NCBI GenBank assembly: GCA_965249775.1
Contig: OZ252253.1
Location: forward strand, 310,001 to 374,000
DNA length: 64,000 bases
Reading direction: 5' to 3'
Source of the DNA: UBA822 sp965249775
Lineage (GTDB): Bacteria; Gemmatimonadota; Gemmatimonadetes; Longimicrobiales; Gaopeijiaceae
Below, in pieces: positions 1 through 7,474 of the stretch (positions within the stretch are counted from its first letter, which is position 1; every line of letters begins with the position of its first letter). The position numbers and the translations under genes are program-made. The notes under the pieces were generated by a model. The model saw nothing but the letters and a program-made list of their open reading frames with translations. It did not search any database and was not told the origin of the DNA.

Positions 1-935
1 AGGATTATCCATTCTTTGTTGGCATGATCGAGTCTGTGGGTTGGCGGGCAGGTGACAAAAAGGCGGTGCCCACCTACCTGAGAGATCCAGAGACAGGTGT
101 GCTGATATTAGACGACAGTAACGAGCCCATGCTTGACTCTGACTTCGAGATGATCCTAGAGGAGTTTCTGCGGTCTCCGGCCTCGAACTCTTTTCCGTGG
201 CTCCTCAAGGGTCGTGAGCTGCCGAAAGGCCCGCAAGGTTGGAGCGTTTCGATGAGAAGCGTTGTGGACAATAGCCCAGCTCTGATCCTGGACCCCAAGA
301 GGCATTGCTCGAAGGTTGTCGGGCTCAGAAAAAGCATTGAGGGAGCCAAACACTTCCGGGTGGGCGACGTCCTGGAGCCCGTGGCTAATGAGAGATTCAA
401 GCCAGAATTATCAAAGATATATAGCTACGTGGAGATAGGAGATATCCGGGCAGGAGATCACGGGTTTCAGGAAATGAGAGGGTGGGAATTACCTGGTCGC
501 GCCAAGCTCACCGCCAAACCCGGTGACTTCTTCATAGCTCATCCATGGGGGTGTGCGGGAAAGTGGTTCGCCTCAACGAAGGAAGATCCAGAAAACATGG
601 TGGTCACCAATGGATGCAGCCGATTCCGACGGACAAAAGGCTCAGACAGCCTACTCATTGACTTGGTCGCTGGTCTGTGCTCCGAGGCTTTCGCGGTCCA
701 GGTACGCGCCTATACAACTGGCTCTGACGGACTCGCCGAAATTTCCGACGATGACCTACGCGATGTTGTTCTGCCTCGCGTCACATCCAGTCAGGACCGA
801 AAGCGCCTAGCGTCTCTTGTGGACGACCTGTTGAGCGGCAGCGTTAATTTCGCGCACTCTGTACAGAATGTCCTAACTGCCGCACCCGACTGGCCGACAC
901 CAGCCAAGCGAAAGAGTCACTGCATCTTGGTTTAG
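1..935 (+). CDS. N6-adenine DNA methyltransferase with target-recognition domain, C-terminal part
   Basis: The reading frame is open to the window edge, so this is the 3' part of a longer gene; the residues before the first ATG at 24 (DYPFFVGMIESVGW) match the conserved segment just after the catalytic domain of type I-style N6 methyltransferases. The central part (about residues 130-200) resembles an HsdS-like recognition domain: YVEIGDI, then LPGRAKLTAKPGDFFIAHP. The likely role is sequence-specific adenine methylation in a methyltransferase-specificity fusion. No partner endonuclease is visible; it may lie upstream of the window. Followed by decayed DNA with a 20-bp repeat. Family assignment is fairly sure, the exact type is not. 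Confidence 0.75.
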   Translation, partial: DYPFFVGMIESVGWRAGDKKAVPTYLRDPETGVLILDDSNEPMLDSDFEMILEEFLRSPASNSFPWLLKGRELPKGPQGWSVSMRSVVDNSPALILDPKRHCSKVVGLRKSIEGAKHFRVGDVLEPVANERFKPELSKIYSYVEIGDIRAGDHGFQEMRGWELPGRAKLTAKPGDFFIAHPWGCAGKWFASTKEDPENMVVTNGCSRFRRTKGSDSLLIDLVAGLCSEAFAVQVRAYTTGSDGLAEISDDDLRDVVLPRVTSSQDRKRLASLVDDLLSGSVNFAHSVQNVLTAAPDWPTPAKRKSHCILV

Positions 936-1170
936 GAACTCAGCCGTTCAGGTTCAAACTGTACCACTACCCGGGGGTGCACTTACGGCGGACAGCTTCT
1001 CCGTGACATTCAACGCTCCCTCGGTCGCGGCGAACGCGACCGCATGGTTTCAGTTCGTCTTTGGGGTCGACGGTAGGGAAGGATGGTGGCCTGACGCGAA
1101 TGTGGCGGCTGCGCTAAACTTCTCGCCAGGATGCGGGCCACAAAGGCGGGTTGGGGATGGGGCCACCTAA
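936..1170. other. Decayed intergenic stretch
   Basis: No gene can be supported. One plus-strand frame stays open for about 78 codons from the preceding stop to the TAA at 1168 but has no start codon; it reads TADSFSVTFNAPSVAANA and similar, so it may be a leftover of a gene I do not recognise. The first part contains a copy of a 20-bp direct repeat (953-972) that recurs after vsr. Confidence 0.5.
953..972 (+). repeat. 20-bp direct repeat, copy 1
   Basis: TTCAAACTGTACCACTACCC lies 17 bp after the stop of the methyltransferase. It recurs with one mismatch at 7455-7474, 2 bp after the stop of vsr, in the same orientation. The sequence resembles terminal repeats of IS21-type elements, but that is recollection and inference, not proof. 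Confidence 0.8.
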
Positions 1171-1356
1171 GAGACTTTGTACGTGAGTTTTGGGTTTGAC
1201 ATGCGCGACAAAGGCAAACACACTGTGTTCAAGCACCCAAAGTGGAAATCCCTGAGGGCGACCGTTGCGCGGCACAGGTCTCTGCCCATTGGGTATATAC
1301 AAACGGCCATTCGCTTAATAACTGAGCTAAAGAGGCTGGAAGGGGACTCAACATGA
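1171..1356 (+). pseudogene. hicA: HicA-like mRNA interferase toxin, 5' end degraded
   Basis: The frame ending in the TGA at 1354-1356 reads GFDMRDKGKHTVFKHP, then RATVARHRSLPIGYIQTAIR. This is the HicA pattern: the K/GSH motif with the catalytic His (here KGKHTVFKHP) and the RH..L..G....I segment. The stop overlaps the ATG of the following HicB-like gene (ATGA), the usual coupling of hicA-hicB. The frame has a TAA at 1168 and only GTG 1183 or ATG 1201 as starts, so the N-terminal strand is missing or frameshifted; an ATG at 1157 in another frame (MGPPKRL) may be the original start. Probably inactive. Confidence 0.65.
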
Positions 1357-1544
1357 AGAATGTTGAATATTACTTGGCGCTTCCGTGGGGGACCGAGGTA
1401 ACGCCCGAGGAATGTACCGATGGCGCCCAGTGCTACGTTGCCCGGGTCACGGAGCTCCCAGGATGTGAAAGCCACGGAGATACGCCCGAGGAGGCACTCG
1501 CGAATTTGATGGATGCGCAGCGACTCTACCTTGTTAGGCGCTAA
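1353..1544 (+). pseudogene. hicB: HicB-like antitoxin, truncated
   Basis: The 63-residue product begins MKNVEYYLALPWGTEV and contains YVARVTELPGCESHGDTPEE and ALANLMDAQRLYL, the standard HicB partial RNase H fold that binds HicA. HicB proteins normally continue with a linker and a DNA-binding tail. Here the frame stops at 1544, ten bases before the left inverted repeat of the IS1595 transposon at 1554. Insertion of the element, with some flanking loss, is the simplest reason for the missing C-terminus. No target-site duplication could be matched, so this is inference. Confidence 0.7.
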
Positions 1545-1553
1545 CAATGACCA

Positions 1554-1577
1554 CGGGATTATGCACATACCAAAGGT
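1554..1577 (+). repeat. Terminal inverted repeat of the IS1595 transposon, cargo end
   Basis: Reads inward CGGGATTATGCAC, ATAC, CAAAGGT. The first 13 bases and last 7 are identical to the reverse complement of 5512-5535. Confidence 0.85.
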
Positions 1578-1618
1578 ATGGCAAGACCCCCCAGGTAAGA
1601 GTAGCGGGCAACCAGGAG

Positions 1619-1783
1619 TTATTTGCTGTCGAGTTTTTCGCGCTCCTCGTTGGCCCGCTTGTAGTCCTCGTTCGTTGTTCCGATAAGCGGCTGTGGAACG
1701 CGCACAACCCTGCGCATGGCGTCGTCGAACCGAGATGCTGCTTGTTTTCGTTTCTTCGTCTTCGACTTTTTCTCTGCCTTCAT
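1619..1783 (-). CDS. Small basic protein, candidate antitoxin of the RelE-type toxin
   Basis: 54 residues, starting MKAEKKSKTKKRKQAASRFD and ending NEEREKLDSK; lysine-rich first 14 residues, then a likely amphipathic segment. Its ATG overlaps the TGA of the toxin gene by four bases (ATGA), the spacing expected for translational coupling of a toxin-antitoxin pair in toxin-first order (as in higBA). It is the last gene before the transposon's inverted repeat. I do not recognise the family; the antitoxin role rests on position, size and charge. The N-terminus could contact DNA and the acidic tail could bind the toxin. Confidence 0.6.
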   Translation of the reverse strand: MKAEKKSKTKKRKQAASRFDDAMRRVVRVPQPLIGTTNEDYKRANEEREKLDSK

Positions 1784-2055
1784 TTGTAGATGTCCTTCCT
1801 GTCGCCGATGTCCAGAATCAGCACTTGAGAGGGATTCTCTTTGACTACATAGAGGACACGGTGGTCGCCAGATCGAATCCGGTATACGTCTTCGTCGTCC
1901 TCCGTGGACCTGCCCTTGAGCTTCTTCGATCCTGCCGGTACTGGATCGGATGCAAGCCTTTCGATCTTCCGAACGACCTGATTCTTAATCTTCTTTGGCA
2001 CGGTCTTGAGGTACGCCAGTGCGCGCTCCGTGTAGGCGAACCCATAGAGCCCCAT
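1780..2055 (-). CDS. RelE/ParE-superfamily toxin
   Basis: 91 residues, full length for the family. It shows the usual RelE-like plan: an N-terminal helix pair (YTERALAYLKTVPKKIKNQV), the segment KKLKGRSTEDDEDVYRIRSG, then DHRVLYVVKENPSQVLILDIGDRKDIYK. The R-SGDHRVLY and IGDRKDIY motifs are characteristic of ribosome-dependent mRNA interferases of the RelE type, though ParE-like gyrase poisons share the fold. The ATG directly abuts the stop of the RM gene, so it is probably translated from the same message. Carrying it beside an RM gene on a transposon should add a second post-segregational-killing activity. Confidence 0.85.
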   Translation of the reverse strand: MGLYGFAYTERALAYLKTVPKKIKNQVVRKIERLASDPVPAGSKKLKGRSTEDDEDVYRIRSGDHRVLYVVKENPSQVLILDIGDRKDIYK

Positions 2056-4509
2056 TTATTGCAGGATGCGGTCCAGTTCACGCTTTAATGCTCTGCCGCT
2101 GATGACCGACTCTGGGTGCTCCTGGGCCTCTAGGAGCCTCTCGCGTGCGATCTCCACATCATAGTCGTCCTCCAACTGCTCGTCGAAGGCAGCACCCTCC
2201 GTGTCCAAGAGCGCGTCTAACCCACGTCGGAACCTCACGAGCTTTTGCCTCAGTGGCAGGAAGGCTGGGAGACCGTCGAGTGGGGGGTCAACCTCTAGAG
2301 CCGTCAGGCGGTTCCGGCTCGCCATCCTCCCATAGTGAAACCGCCATTTCTGTGAATTTATCTGACCGACGAACCAGAAGAGTTCGGCCACCGTAAGGGA
2401 GAAGCGCGGCCTCAGCACGCGAACTGCGCTTCCTCCGTTGCCGCGAGCACAGAAACGCCAGGGCTGTATCGACGTCTGTCCGAAGGCAGAAACCGTAAGG
2501 AGCGGTTCCCTGTACATCTCGGAGTCAGGTGGTTCGACGAACGTAACTATGCCGTTGTAGCTATCCCCACTTGATACGTAGGGGATCGCTCCCGGTGGAT
2601 AGTTCTTGCTACCGGTTGATGCGGCATTTTCGATATTGAACCACTCGGAGAGCGCTGCCCGGCCCTCCGGCTTTCCGTCCTCAGGACCGTCCGCAAGAGC
2701 CGCCTCGGGCTCGTCCAGTAGCTCGTCCGCGATGTCGGGGTAGTTGGCGATTGCAAGTGATAGTTGCCGTAGGGCGTCGATCCGGTACTTGTCGTACTCA
2801 AGCATGCCAAACTCGCCACTTGGCAACCATTTTTCCGCGCATATCTCGTCACCGTCCTCTAGACGGACCCTGGGCACATTGGTCGCCACCTCTGGGATGA
2901 GCCATCTGTCTACAGCCTTGGCGCGATACATAGTCATGATGCCGACGATTTGCTCTAGCTGGCTGCCCTCGATAGGTGTGCGCCTCTTCTTGCTGATCTC
3001 AAAGCCGTCGTTCTCAATTCTGGCGACCAGTGTACCCTCTGCCCGTTGGGGTGCGTGGGCGCGCACCACCAAAACGACGGTGGGCACTGAGGTCGGGTAA
3101 AAGAGTTCCAGCGGAAGGGTCAGCACGGCCTCTACGTGGTGATCGGCCACGAGGGCCGCGCGCCACTTGCGGAGTGCCGGGTCTACAAGCACCCCGGTCC
3201 TCACCACAACCGCAACACGTCCTCCGGGCGCTACGGAGTCGAGCGCGTGGTCAATGAAGTCTGTCTCGGGCTCCCCCTCCTGCGAGAACGGTGGGTTGAG
3301 CAGCGCGCGGTCGTAGGCCTGTGGCGTGTGCTGTGCATCTTGGAAGCAGTCTCCGTAGATGATATGGCTCTTGCCATCACCACGGAAGAACATATTGAGG
3401 ACCGCGAGGGACCAAACCGTCGAGTTCGTGTCGTAACCGAAAAGGGATTCCTTCACCCGTTTGCGCGCCGCGTCCGTGGTAGCTTGGCGCATCATGGAGT
3501 CATAGGCCGCGACTAGGAATCCACCCGTCCCGCACGCGGGATCGTAGACGGTGTGGCCAAGGCTGATCTCAATGAGATCGGCGCAGAAGCGGGTTATGTG
3601 CCTCGGAGTGAAAACAATCCCGAGCTTCTTCGTGTCCTGCCCGTAGCGCAGGAACGTCTCGTAAAATTGGCCCAAGAAGTCGACGCCGCTACGCATGATG
3701 CTCCGGACATTCAGGCGCTCCAGTTGGTGCACCACGTCCTGCACTTTCGGGCGTAGCCGGTCCGCTTCGGTCGACAGTTCGAGTGTCTGTGCGAGGAATC
3801 CCCTACGCTTGGTCGGAACATCCTGGAAGCCATCGATCGCTGCCCTGATGTTGGTGTTGATGTTCTCAATTACCACGTCCGGGTCCATCGCGAAGTCACC
3901 ACGGTACAGCGCCAGGATTATCGCGCCGATGACCTTTGGCCTGATAGCCTCCTCTATCTTGGCGAGTCGCAGCATACGGCTAATATTGGTGGCCGCTGAG
4001 AAGAACTCACGCTCATCAGGAAGTTGAACGTCGGTTGTGCCGTCGCCGTTGGTTAAGGCGATCTGTACTTCGGCCGGAGTGGGAAGCTGCGACAGCGGGT
4101 AACCATGCGATTCCAGGTCTACCCAGTTCCCATTGCGACGGAAACTGCACTTCACGCGGACGCGCTTGTCGGGCGTACCGGCGACCCCCACGGCCAGCCT
4201 CACGTCGTAGCCCTTGACCTCACTGATTACGTCGGCGTATTCCTGCGCTTCACCGATGGCCCTGCTAGTCTCTTGCCAGTCGTTTTTGCACTCGATGACC
4301 GCGCTCAATTGACCGCTCAGGAGGTTGGCGAAGTCCGGCTTCTTCTTGCCAAGAGCCTCAGACAACTCTGGGAAGAAGTCGACTATCTCCTGTTCCTCCA
4401 GGAACGTTCCACCGCGTGCAGGGTGGCGAACATCCCACCCCAGGCGGGCAGATTCCTCCCGCGTGTAGTAACGGGTACGCGCCTCCGCGCGTTTCTGAGC
4501 CGTGACCAT
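2056..4509 (-). CDS. Single-chain type IIG-like restriction enzyme: endonuclease, N6-methyltransferase and specificity domains
   Basis: 817 residues. An N-terminal PD-(D/E)XK-like nuclease site is visible (PD at 58-59, IECKND at 72-77). The N6-methyltransferase core has SAM motif DPACGTGGF (323-331) and catalytic NPPF (405-408). The C-terminal 250 residues hold an HsdS-like recognition part (IPYVSSGDSYNGIVTF) and a helical tail. One polypeptide could therefore methylate and cut. The N-terminus RTRYYTREESARLGWDVRHP is typical of the family, so the start at 4509 is credible even though the transposase gene stops just 3 nt upstream. It sits inside an IS1595 transposon and is likely co-transcribed with the transposase. 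No separate R or S gene is nearby. Confidence 0.85.
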   Translation of the reverse strand: MVTAQKRAEARTRYYTREESARLGWDVRHPARGGTFLEEQEIVDFFPELSEALGKKKPDFANLLSGQLSAVIECKNDWQETSRAIGEAQEYADVISEVKGYDVRLAVGVAGTPDKRVRVKCSFRRNGNWVDLESHGYPLSQLPTPAEVQIALTNGDGTTDVQLPDEREFFSAATNISRMLRLAKIEEAIRPKVIGAIILALYRGDFAMDPDVVIENINTNIRAAIDGFQDVPTKRRGFLAQTLELSTEADRLRPKVQDVVHQLERLNVRSIMRSGVDFLGQFYETFLRYGQDTKKLGIVFTPRHITRFCADLIEISLGHTVYDPACGTGGFLVAAYDSMMRQATTDAARKRVKESLFGYDTNSTVWSLAVLNMFFRGDGKSHIIYGDCFQDAQHTPQAYDRALLNPPFSQEGEPETDFIDHALDSVAPGGRVAVVVRTGVLVDPALRKWRAALVADHHVEAVLTLPLELFYPTSVPTVVLVVRAHAPQRAEGTLVARIENDGFEISKKRRTPIEGSQLEQIVGIMTMYRAKAVDRWLIPEVATNVPRVRLEDGDEICAEKWLPSGEFGMLEYDKYRIDALRQLSLAIANYPDIADELLDEPEAALADGPEDGKPEGRAALSEWFNIENAASTGSKNYPPGAIPYVSSGDSYNGIVTFVEPPDSEMYREPLLTVSAFGQTSIQPWRFCARGNGGSAVRVLRPRFSLTVAELFWFVGQINSQKWRFHYGRMASRNRLTALEVDPPLDGLPAFLPLRQKLVRFRRGLDALLDTEGAAFDEQLEDDYDVEIARERLLEAQEHPESVISGRALKRELDRILQ

Positions 4510-4512
4510 GAT

Positions 4513-5487
4513 TTAGGCCATTCCGGCGCTCGGCCTTCGCAGCATGAGCCTCTTGCCTTCGATTTTCCGGAGGCCCACCACCGTGCGCTGTCCGTCAGTG
4601 TCGTGGCGGGTGTTATAACGGAAGTCAAACTCCGCAAGGTACTGGCCCAGGTAGTGGCTACCGACATGGTGATAGATACCGTGGAGCCCGCGCTTCAAGT
4701 TGGCGAAGTACCCTTCGGCGGTATTCGTGTGCACGTCACCACGCACATATTCTTCCCGGCTGTGACATACGGTTTCATGCGTGGCGAACAGCCTACCCGG
4801 CTTCTTATATCCGGGATGTTCGTCCGTCATGAGCCTTGCACTCGCGTCAACGTTCCTAGATAAGTACGCTCCAAGATTCTTCCCGGTCACCTTTGCCATC
4901 GGCCTAGAGCGAGCATTCCCGCCTCGCTCAATCACCGTCACTACCGCCGTTTTGTTCCCTTTGTAGGCGCGACCCTTCCCCTTCGTCTTGCCGCCGATAT
5001 ACGTTTCGTCGGCCTCTACGACACCAGAGCCGTTCCCATTCCCAAGCTTCGTGTCGAGCGACGGATCAGCAAGAGCAAAGCGGATCCGGTGCAGCATGAA
5101 CCAAGCGGTCCGATAGCTGCCCAGACCAAGCGCCCGCTGGAGTTGCGCGGCAGGATAACCCTTCTTGCTGGAGCAAATGAGATACCAGGCGATGAGCCAC
5201 TTGTTCAGCGGCACCTTGGACTTCTCAAAAATCGTCCCCACCTGAACGGTGAACTGGTCGTGACAGTCTCCACACTCGTACAGGCCCGCACGGATCTTCT
5301 TCTTGGGGTTGGCTTTGATGGGGTAGATTTTCTCTAAGCCACCGCAATGCGGACAGGCGGGACCATCCGGCCAACGGATGGACTCCAGGTACGCACGGGC
5401 CTTCTCTTCGGTGGAGAAGTGCTCCATAATTTCGACGAGGTTTAGGTCGTCGGGCGTCGGCTCGGGACTCGTGGCTACCTTTGTCAT
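4513..5487 (-). CDS. IS1595-family (ISXO2-like) transposase
   Basis: 324 residues, normal for the family. N-terminal zinc ribbon: CPHC at 45-48 and CGDC at 72-75. The RNase H-like catalytic part shows GVVEADETYIGGK (Asp160), MTDEHPGY (Asp222) and HTNTAEGYFANLKRG (near 253-267), the ISXO2 hallmarks. It cuts and joins the element ends; both ends are present as 24-bp inverted repeats. The gene is intact. It stops 3 nt before the RM gene, so the cargo is probably expressed by read-through from the transposase promoter. A broken relative lies in the prophage at 33,084-33,580. Confidence 0.93.
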   Translation of the reverse strand: MTKVATSPEPTPDDLNLVEIMEHFSTEEKARAYLESIRWPDGPACPHCGGLEKIYPIKANPKKKIRAGLYECGDCHDQFTVQVGTIFEKSKVPLNKWLIAWYLICSSKKGYPAAQLQRALGLGSYRTAWFMLHRIRFALADPSLDTKLGNGNGSGVVEADETYIGGKTKGKGRAYKGNKTAVVTVIERGGNARSRPMAKVTGKNLGAYLSRNVDASARLMTDEHPGYKKPGRLFATHETVCHSREEYVRGDVHTNTAEGYFANLKRGLHGIYHHVGSHYLGQYLAEFDFRYNTRHDTDGQRTVVGLRKIEGKRLMLRRPSAGMA

Positions 5488-5509
5488 GTGTCTAATTTAT
5501 GTCAGACAC
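5488..5509 (-). promoter_or_regulatory. Palindrome immediately upstream of the transposase start
   Basis: GTGTCT and AGACAC arms flank a 10-nt AT-rich centre and abut the transposase ATG. It could be a subterminal transposase site, an operator, or part of the promoter; the sequence does not decide. Confidence 0.45.
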
Positions 5510-5511
5510 CA

Positions 5512-5535
5512 ACCTTTGACAAGTGCATAATCCCG
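5512..5535 (-). repeat. Terminal inverted repeat of the IS1595 transposon, transposase end
   Basis: Read on the minus strand it begins CGGGATTATGCAC and continues TTGT, CAAAGGT; mirror of 1554-1577. Nothing recognisable lies between this end and the transposase fragment at 5662. Confidence 0.85.
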
Positions 5536-5661
5536 GGAACTTTACTCCCGACGTCGCCCTTGACTTACCAGTCTTCGGATCATCTTCGGGGTCCGTTACT
5601 TCTCTGATCGCGTCAGGCATTACACTCCCTCGGTTTATTGGTTACCCGACCATAGTAACCG

Positions 5662-5739
5662 ATGTCTGGCGTTGCGGACCGTGTTTGGACGATGGAAGAG
5701 GTAGTAGAGCTCCTGGAGGAGCGGGAAAACGGATCGTAG
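5662..5739 (+). pseudogene. C-terminal tail of a DDE transposase, copy 1
   Basis: A 25-codon fragment, SGVADRVWTMEEVVELLEER, ending in TAG at 5737. The same tail (GVADHVWTMDEVVGLLE) follows at 11,867-11,959 in the same orientation. The pattern PAMAAG-ADHVWT-EE is typical of the end of certain IS transposases (IS1-like). In-frame stops precede it, so only the extreme end survives. Confidence 0.5.
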
Positions 5740-5814
5740 CGTCGCGCGCGCTTCGTTCTTACCTTGGGGGCGTCCAAGGAATCCGGCTACCAGCGAGAAC
5801 GTCTAAAGGAGTGT

Positions 5815-6774
5815 ATGGCCCTTTCGTCAGTTGAGTTCTGCTCAGGTGCGGGGGGGCAGGCACTCGGCCTGGAGCGCTCGGGATTCGGCCACGAGGCGAC
5901 CGTCGAGGATGATCGCTGGTGCTGCGAAACGCTGCGCGCCAACCGTCCCGGCTGGAACACGCTGGAGATGGATCTCCGCTTGTTCCGTGGCGATAGCTAC
6001 CGGGGCGCGGACCTAGTAGCCGCAGGTCTCCCATGCCCCCCGTTTTCGATAGCCGGGAAGCAGCTAGGAGAAGACGACGACCGGAACTTGTTCCCGGCAG
6101 CCTTGGCCGCCATCTCCGAAATCCGCCCGCGTGCGGTGATGATCGAAAACGTTCGCGGTTTCGGCTCATCCCGGTTCGATTCCTACCGCGAATGGGTAGA
6201 ACGCCGACTGGCGAAGCTGGGTTTCGCCACGGTATCGAGAACCCTCAACGCCAATGAATTCGGCGTGCCGCAACTGCGCCCGAGATTCATTCTGCTCGGC
6301 TTGAAGAAGGCCGATCTATCGAGGTTCTCCTGGCCAAGAGGCAACGGGCAGTTCAAGCCAATAGGGGCGGTCCTGCGCGAGCTTATGGCCAGCAACGGAT
6401 GGTCGGGCGCAGGCGATTGGGCCAAACGTGCCAATGACATTGCCCCTACCCTGGTGGGCGGCTCGAAGAAGCACGGCGGGCCGGACCTGGGACCTACGCG
6501 GGCCCGGCGTGCATGGGCCGAGCTTGCAGTGGACGGGCTTGGCATCGCCGACGAGCCTCCAGGACCTGACTTTCCTTCAGATGCGCACCCTCGCCTGACC
6601 GTGGCAATGGCCGCACGGATCCAAGAGTTTCCCGACGATTGGATTTTCATGGGGGGCAAGACGGCCGCCTACCGCCAGGTAGGCAATGCGTTCCCGCCAC
6701 CCGTGGCCGAGGCCATTGGCCGGAGTCTCGCCGAATCGATGGGTGCCGGTGATTCGGGGCGGGTGGCCGTGTGA
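5815..6774 (+). CDS. C5-cytosine DNA methyltransferase
   Basis: 319 residues from ATG 5815, chosen because AAAGGAG lies just upstream and the methyltransferase fold starts at once (SSVEFCSGAGG). Motif I FCSGAGGQALGLERSGF; catalytic loop motif IV GLPCPPFS with the nucleophile Cys; motif VI ENVRG; motif VIII QLRPRFI; motif X RQVGNAFPPPVAEAIG. It forms 5-methylcytosine in DNA. A longer frame from a TTG at 5764 is possible but adds no family residues. The next gene starts 4 nt inside its end and vsr follows, the usual pairing because Vsr repairs deaminated 5-methylcytosine. No obvious cognate endonuclease is adjacent. Confidence 0.9.
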   Translation: MALSSVEFCSGAGGQALGLERSGFGHEATVEDDRWCCETLRANRPGWNTLEMDLRLFRGDSYRGADLVAAGLPCPPFSIAGKQLGEDDDRNLFPAALAAISEIRPRAVMIENVRGFGSSRFDSYREWVERRLAKLGFATVSRTLNANEFGVPQLRPRFILLGLKKADLSRFSWPRGNGQFKPIGAVLRELMASNGWSGAGDWAKRANDIAPTLVGGSKKHGGPDLGPTRARRAWAELAVDGLGIADEPPGPDFPSDAHPRLTVAMAARIQEFPDDWIFMGGKTAAYRQVGNAFPPPVAEAIGRSLAESMGAGDSGRVAV

Positions 6775-7012
6775 CCGAAGATAATCTTAGCGGCAAAGAG
6801 AGGATCCGGCGCTTCCTGCGCGCTAACGTCGGCAGGGTAATCGAGTCCCACGAAATCCAAGAAGCGTCGGGCGGCGCAGTACAGTATAGCCGCCGCTTAC
6901 GCGAGCTGCGCGAAGAAGAGGGATATGGCTCCTCTCGCAAGTGCGCCGTGCCGGGATCAAAGAGCAAGAGACCGTCTACAGGTGGCTGCGCAGCAAGTTC
7001 GATCCGTCGTGA
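6771..7012 (+). pseudogene. Winged-helix-like small gene with a frameshift, between C5 methyltransferase and vsr
   Basis: The start overlaps the methyltransferase stop. The first 51 codons (KERIRRFLRANVGRVIESHE, then YSRRLRELREEEGY) resemble the winged-helix N-terminus found in some restriction-associated and HNH proteins. After about 6926 the frame reads low-quality sequence, whereas one base out the frame continues LLSQVRRAGIKEQETVYRWL and RSKFDPS and ends with a TGA (7010-7012) that overlaps the vsr ATG as TGATG. A single-base deletion therefore best explains it. Intact length would be about 80 residues. Role unknown; perhaps regulation of the RM locus. Confidence 0.5.
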
Positions 7013-7452
7013 TGTATCGCCCGAAGTCCACGGCAGAAATTGCCCGCAACATGTCGGCGATCCGGTCCAGGGGGAACCGCACGGAGACCGCCCTGCGGAA
7101 GCTTGTTCACCGCATGGGTTACCGCTACAGGAAGTACGCGAAGCATCTTCCCGGCAAGCCAGACTTCGTATTCCCTACCGAAAAGGTTGCTGTGTTCGTG
7201 GACGGAGACTATTGGCACGGACGGCTGCTGCGTGAGAAGGGCGTGGAAGCCGTCCGCGAGCGTATGAAGACCCCGAACAAAGCCTATTGGATCGACAAGT
7301 TCCACCGAAACACCAAACGCGATGCCCAAGTAACAAATGCCCTGGAGTGCGAAGGCTGGGCAGTTGTTCGTCTATGGGAATCAGACGTGAAGCGTGACCT
7401 GGACGACACCGCCCGAGAAGTGGTTGCCGTGGTCAAGGCCCGGCGCAGCTAA
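7012..7452 (+). CDS. vsr: Very short patch repair (Vsr) endonuclease
   Basis: 146 residues from ATG 7012 (MYRPKSTAEIARNMSAIRSR), the usual Vsr N-terminus. KPDFVFPTEKVAVFVDGDYW carries the catalytic Asp of the PD-(D/E)XK-like fold, followed by HG in place of the more usual WH(R/K)H. KTPNKAYWIDKFHRNTKRD and VVRLWESDV complete the family pattern. Vsr nicks beside T:G mismatches that arise from deamination of 5-methylcytosine and so protects sites methylated by the C5 methyltransferase encoded upstream. A longer frame upstream of 7012 belongs to the frameshifted gene and not to vsr. Confidence 0.92.
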   Translation: MYRPKSTAEIARNMSAIRSRGNRTETALRKLVHRMGYRYRKYAKHLPGKPDFVFPTEKVAVFVDGDYWHGRLLREKGVEAVRERMKTPNKAYWIDKFHRNTKRDAQVTNALECEGWAVVRLWESDVKRDLDDTAREVVAVVKARRS

Positions 7453-7454
7453 GT

Positions 7455-7474
7455 TTCAAACTGTACCACTGCCC
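7455..7474 (+). repeat. 20-bp direct repeat, copy 2
   Basis: TTCAAACTGTACCACTGCCC, one mismatch to 953-972, beginning 2 bp after the vsr stop. The following 150 bp carry an open frame (CFIFDNPENENHILGEVDQT) without a start, possibly a gene remnant, before the next methyltransferase at 7628. Confidence 0.8.

Larger units (their letters stand above)
1554..5535 (-). mobile_element. IS1595-family transposon carrying a restriction-modification gene and a toxin-antitoxin pair
   Basis: Bounded by 24-bp inverted repeats (1554-1577 and 5512-5535): CGGGATTATGCAC, a 4-nt variable spacer, then CAAAGGT at both ends, 20 of 24 positions identical. Inside are four minus-strand genes with almost no gaps: an ISXO2/IS1595-type transposase, 3 nt, a fused RM enzyme, directly abutting RelE-type toxin, and a 4-nt-overlapping small antitoxin candidate. 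Only 48 and 64 bp separate the outer genes from the ends. Some IS1595 subgroups are known to carry passenger genes, so the layout is plausible. Flanking 8-mers (aatgacca and ggaacttt) do not match, so no duplication is visible. Confidence 0.8.

Noticed and set aside
5523..5834. 103-codon frame between transposon end and C5 methyltransferase
   Set aside because: It starts inside the inverted repeat and crosses the transposase-tail fragment in another frame; no recognisable protein.
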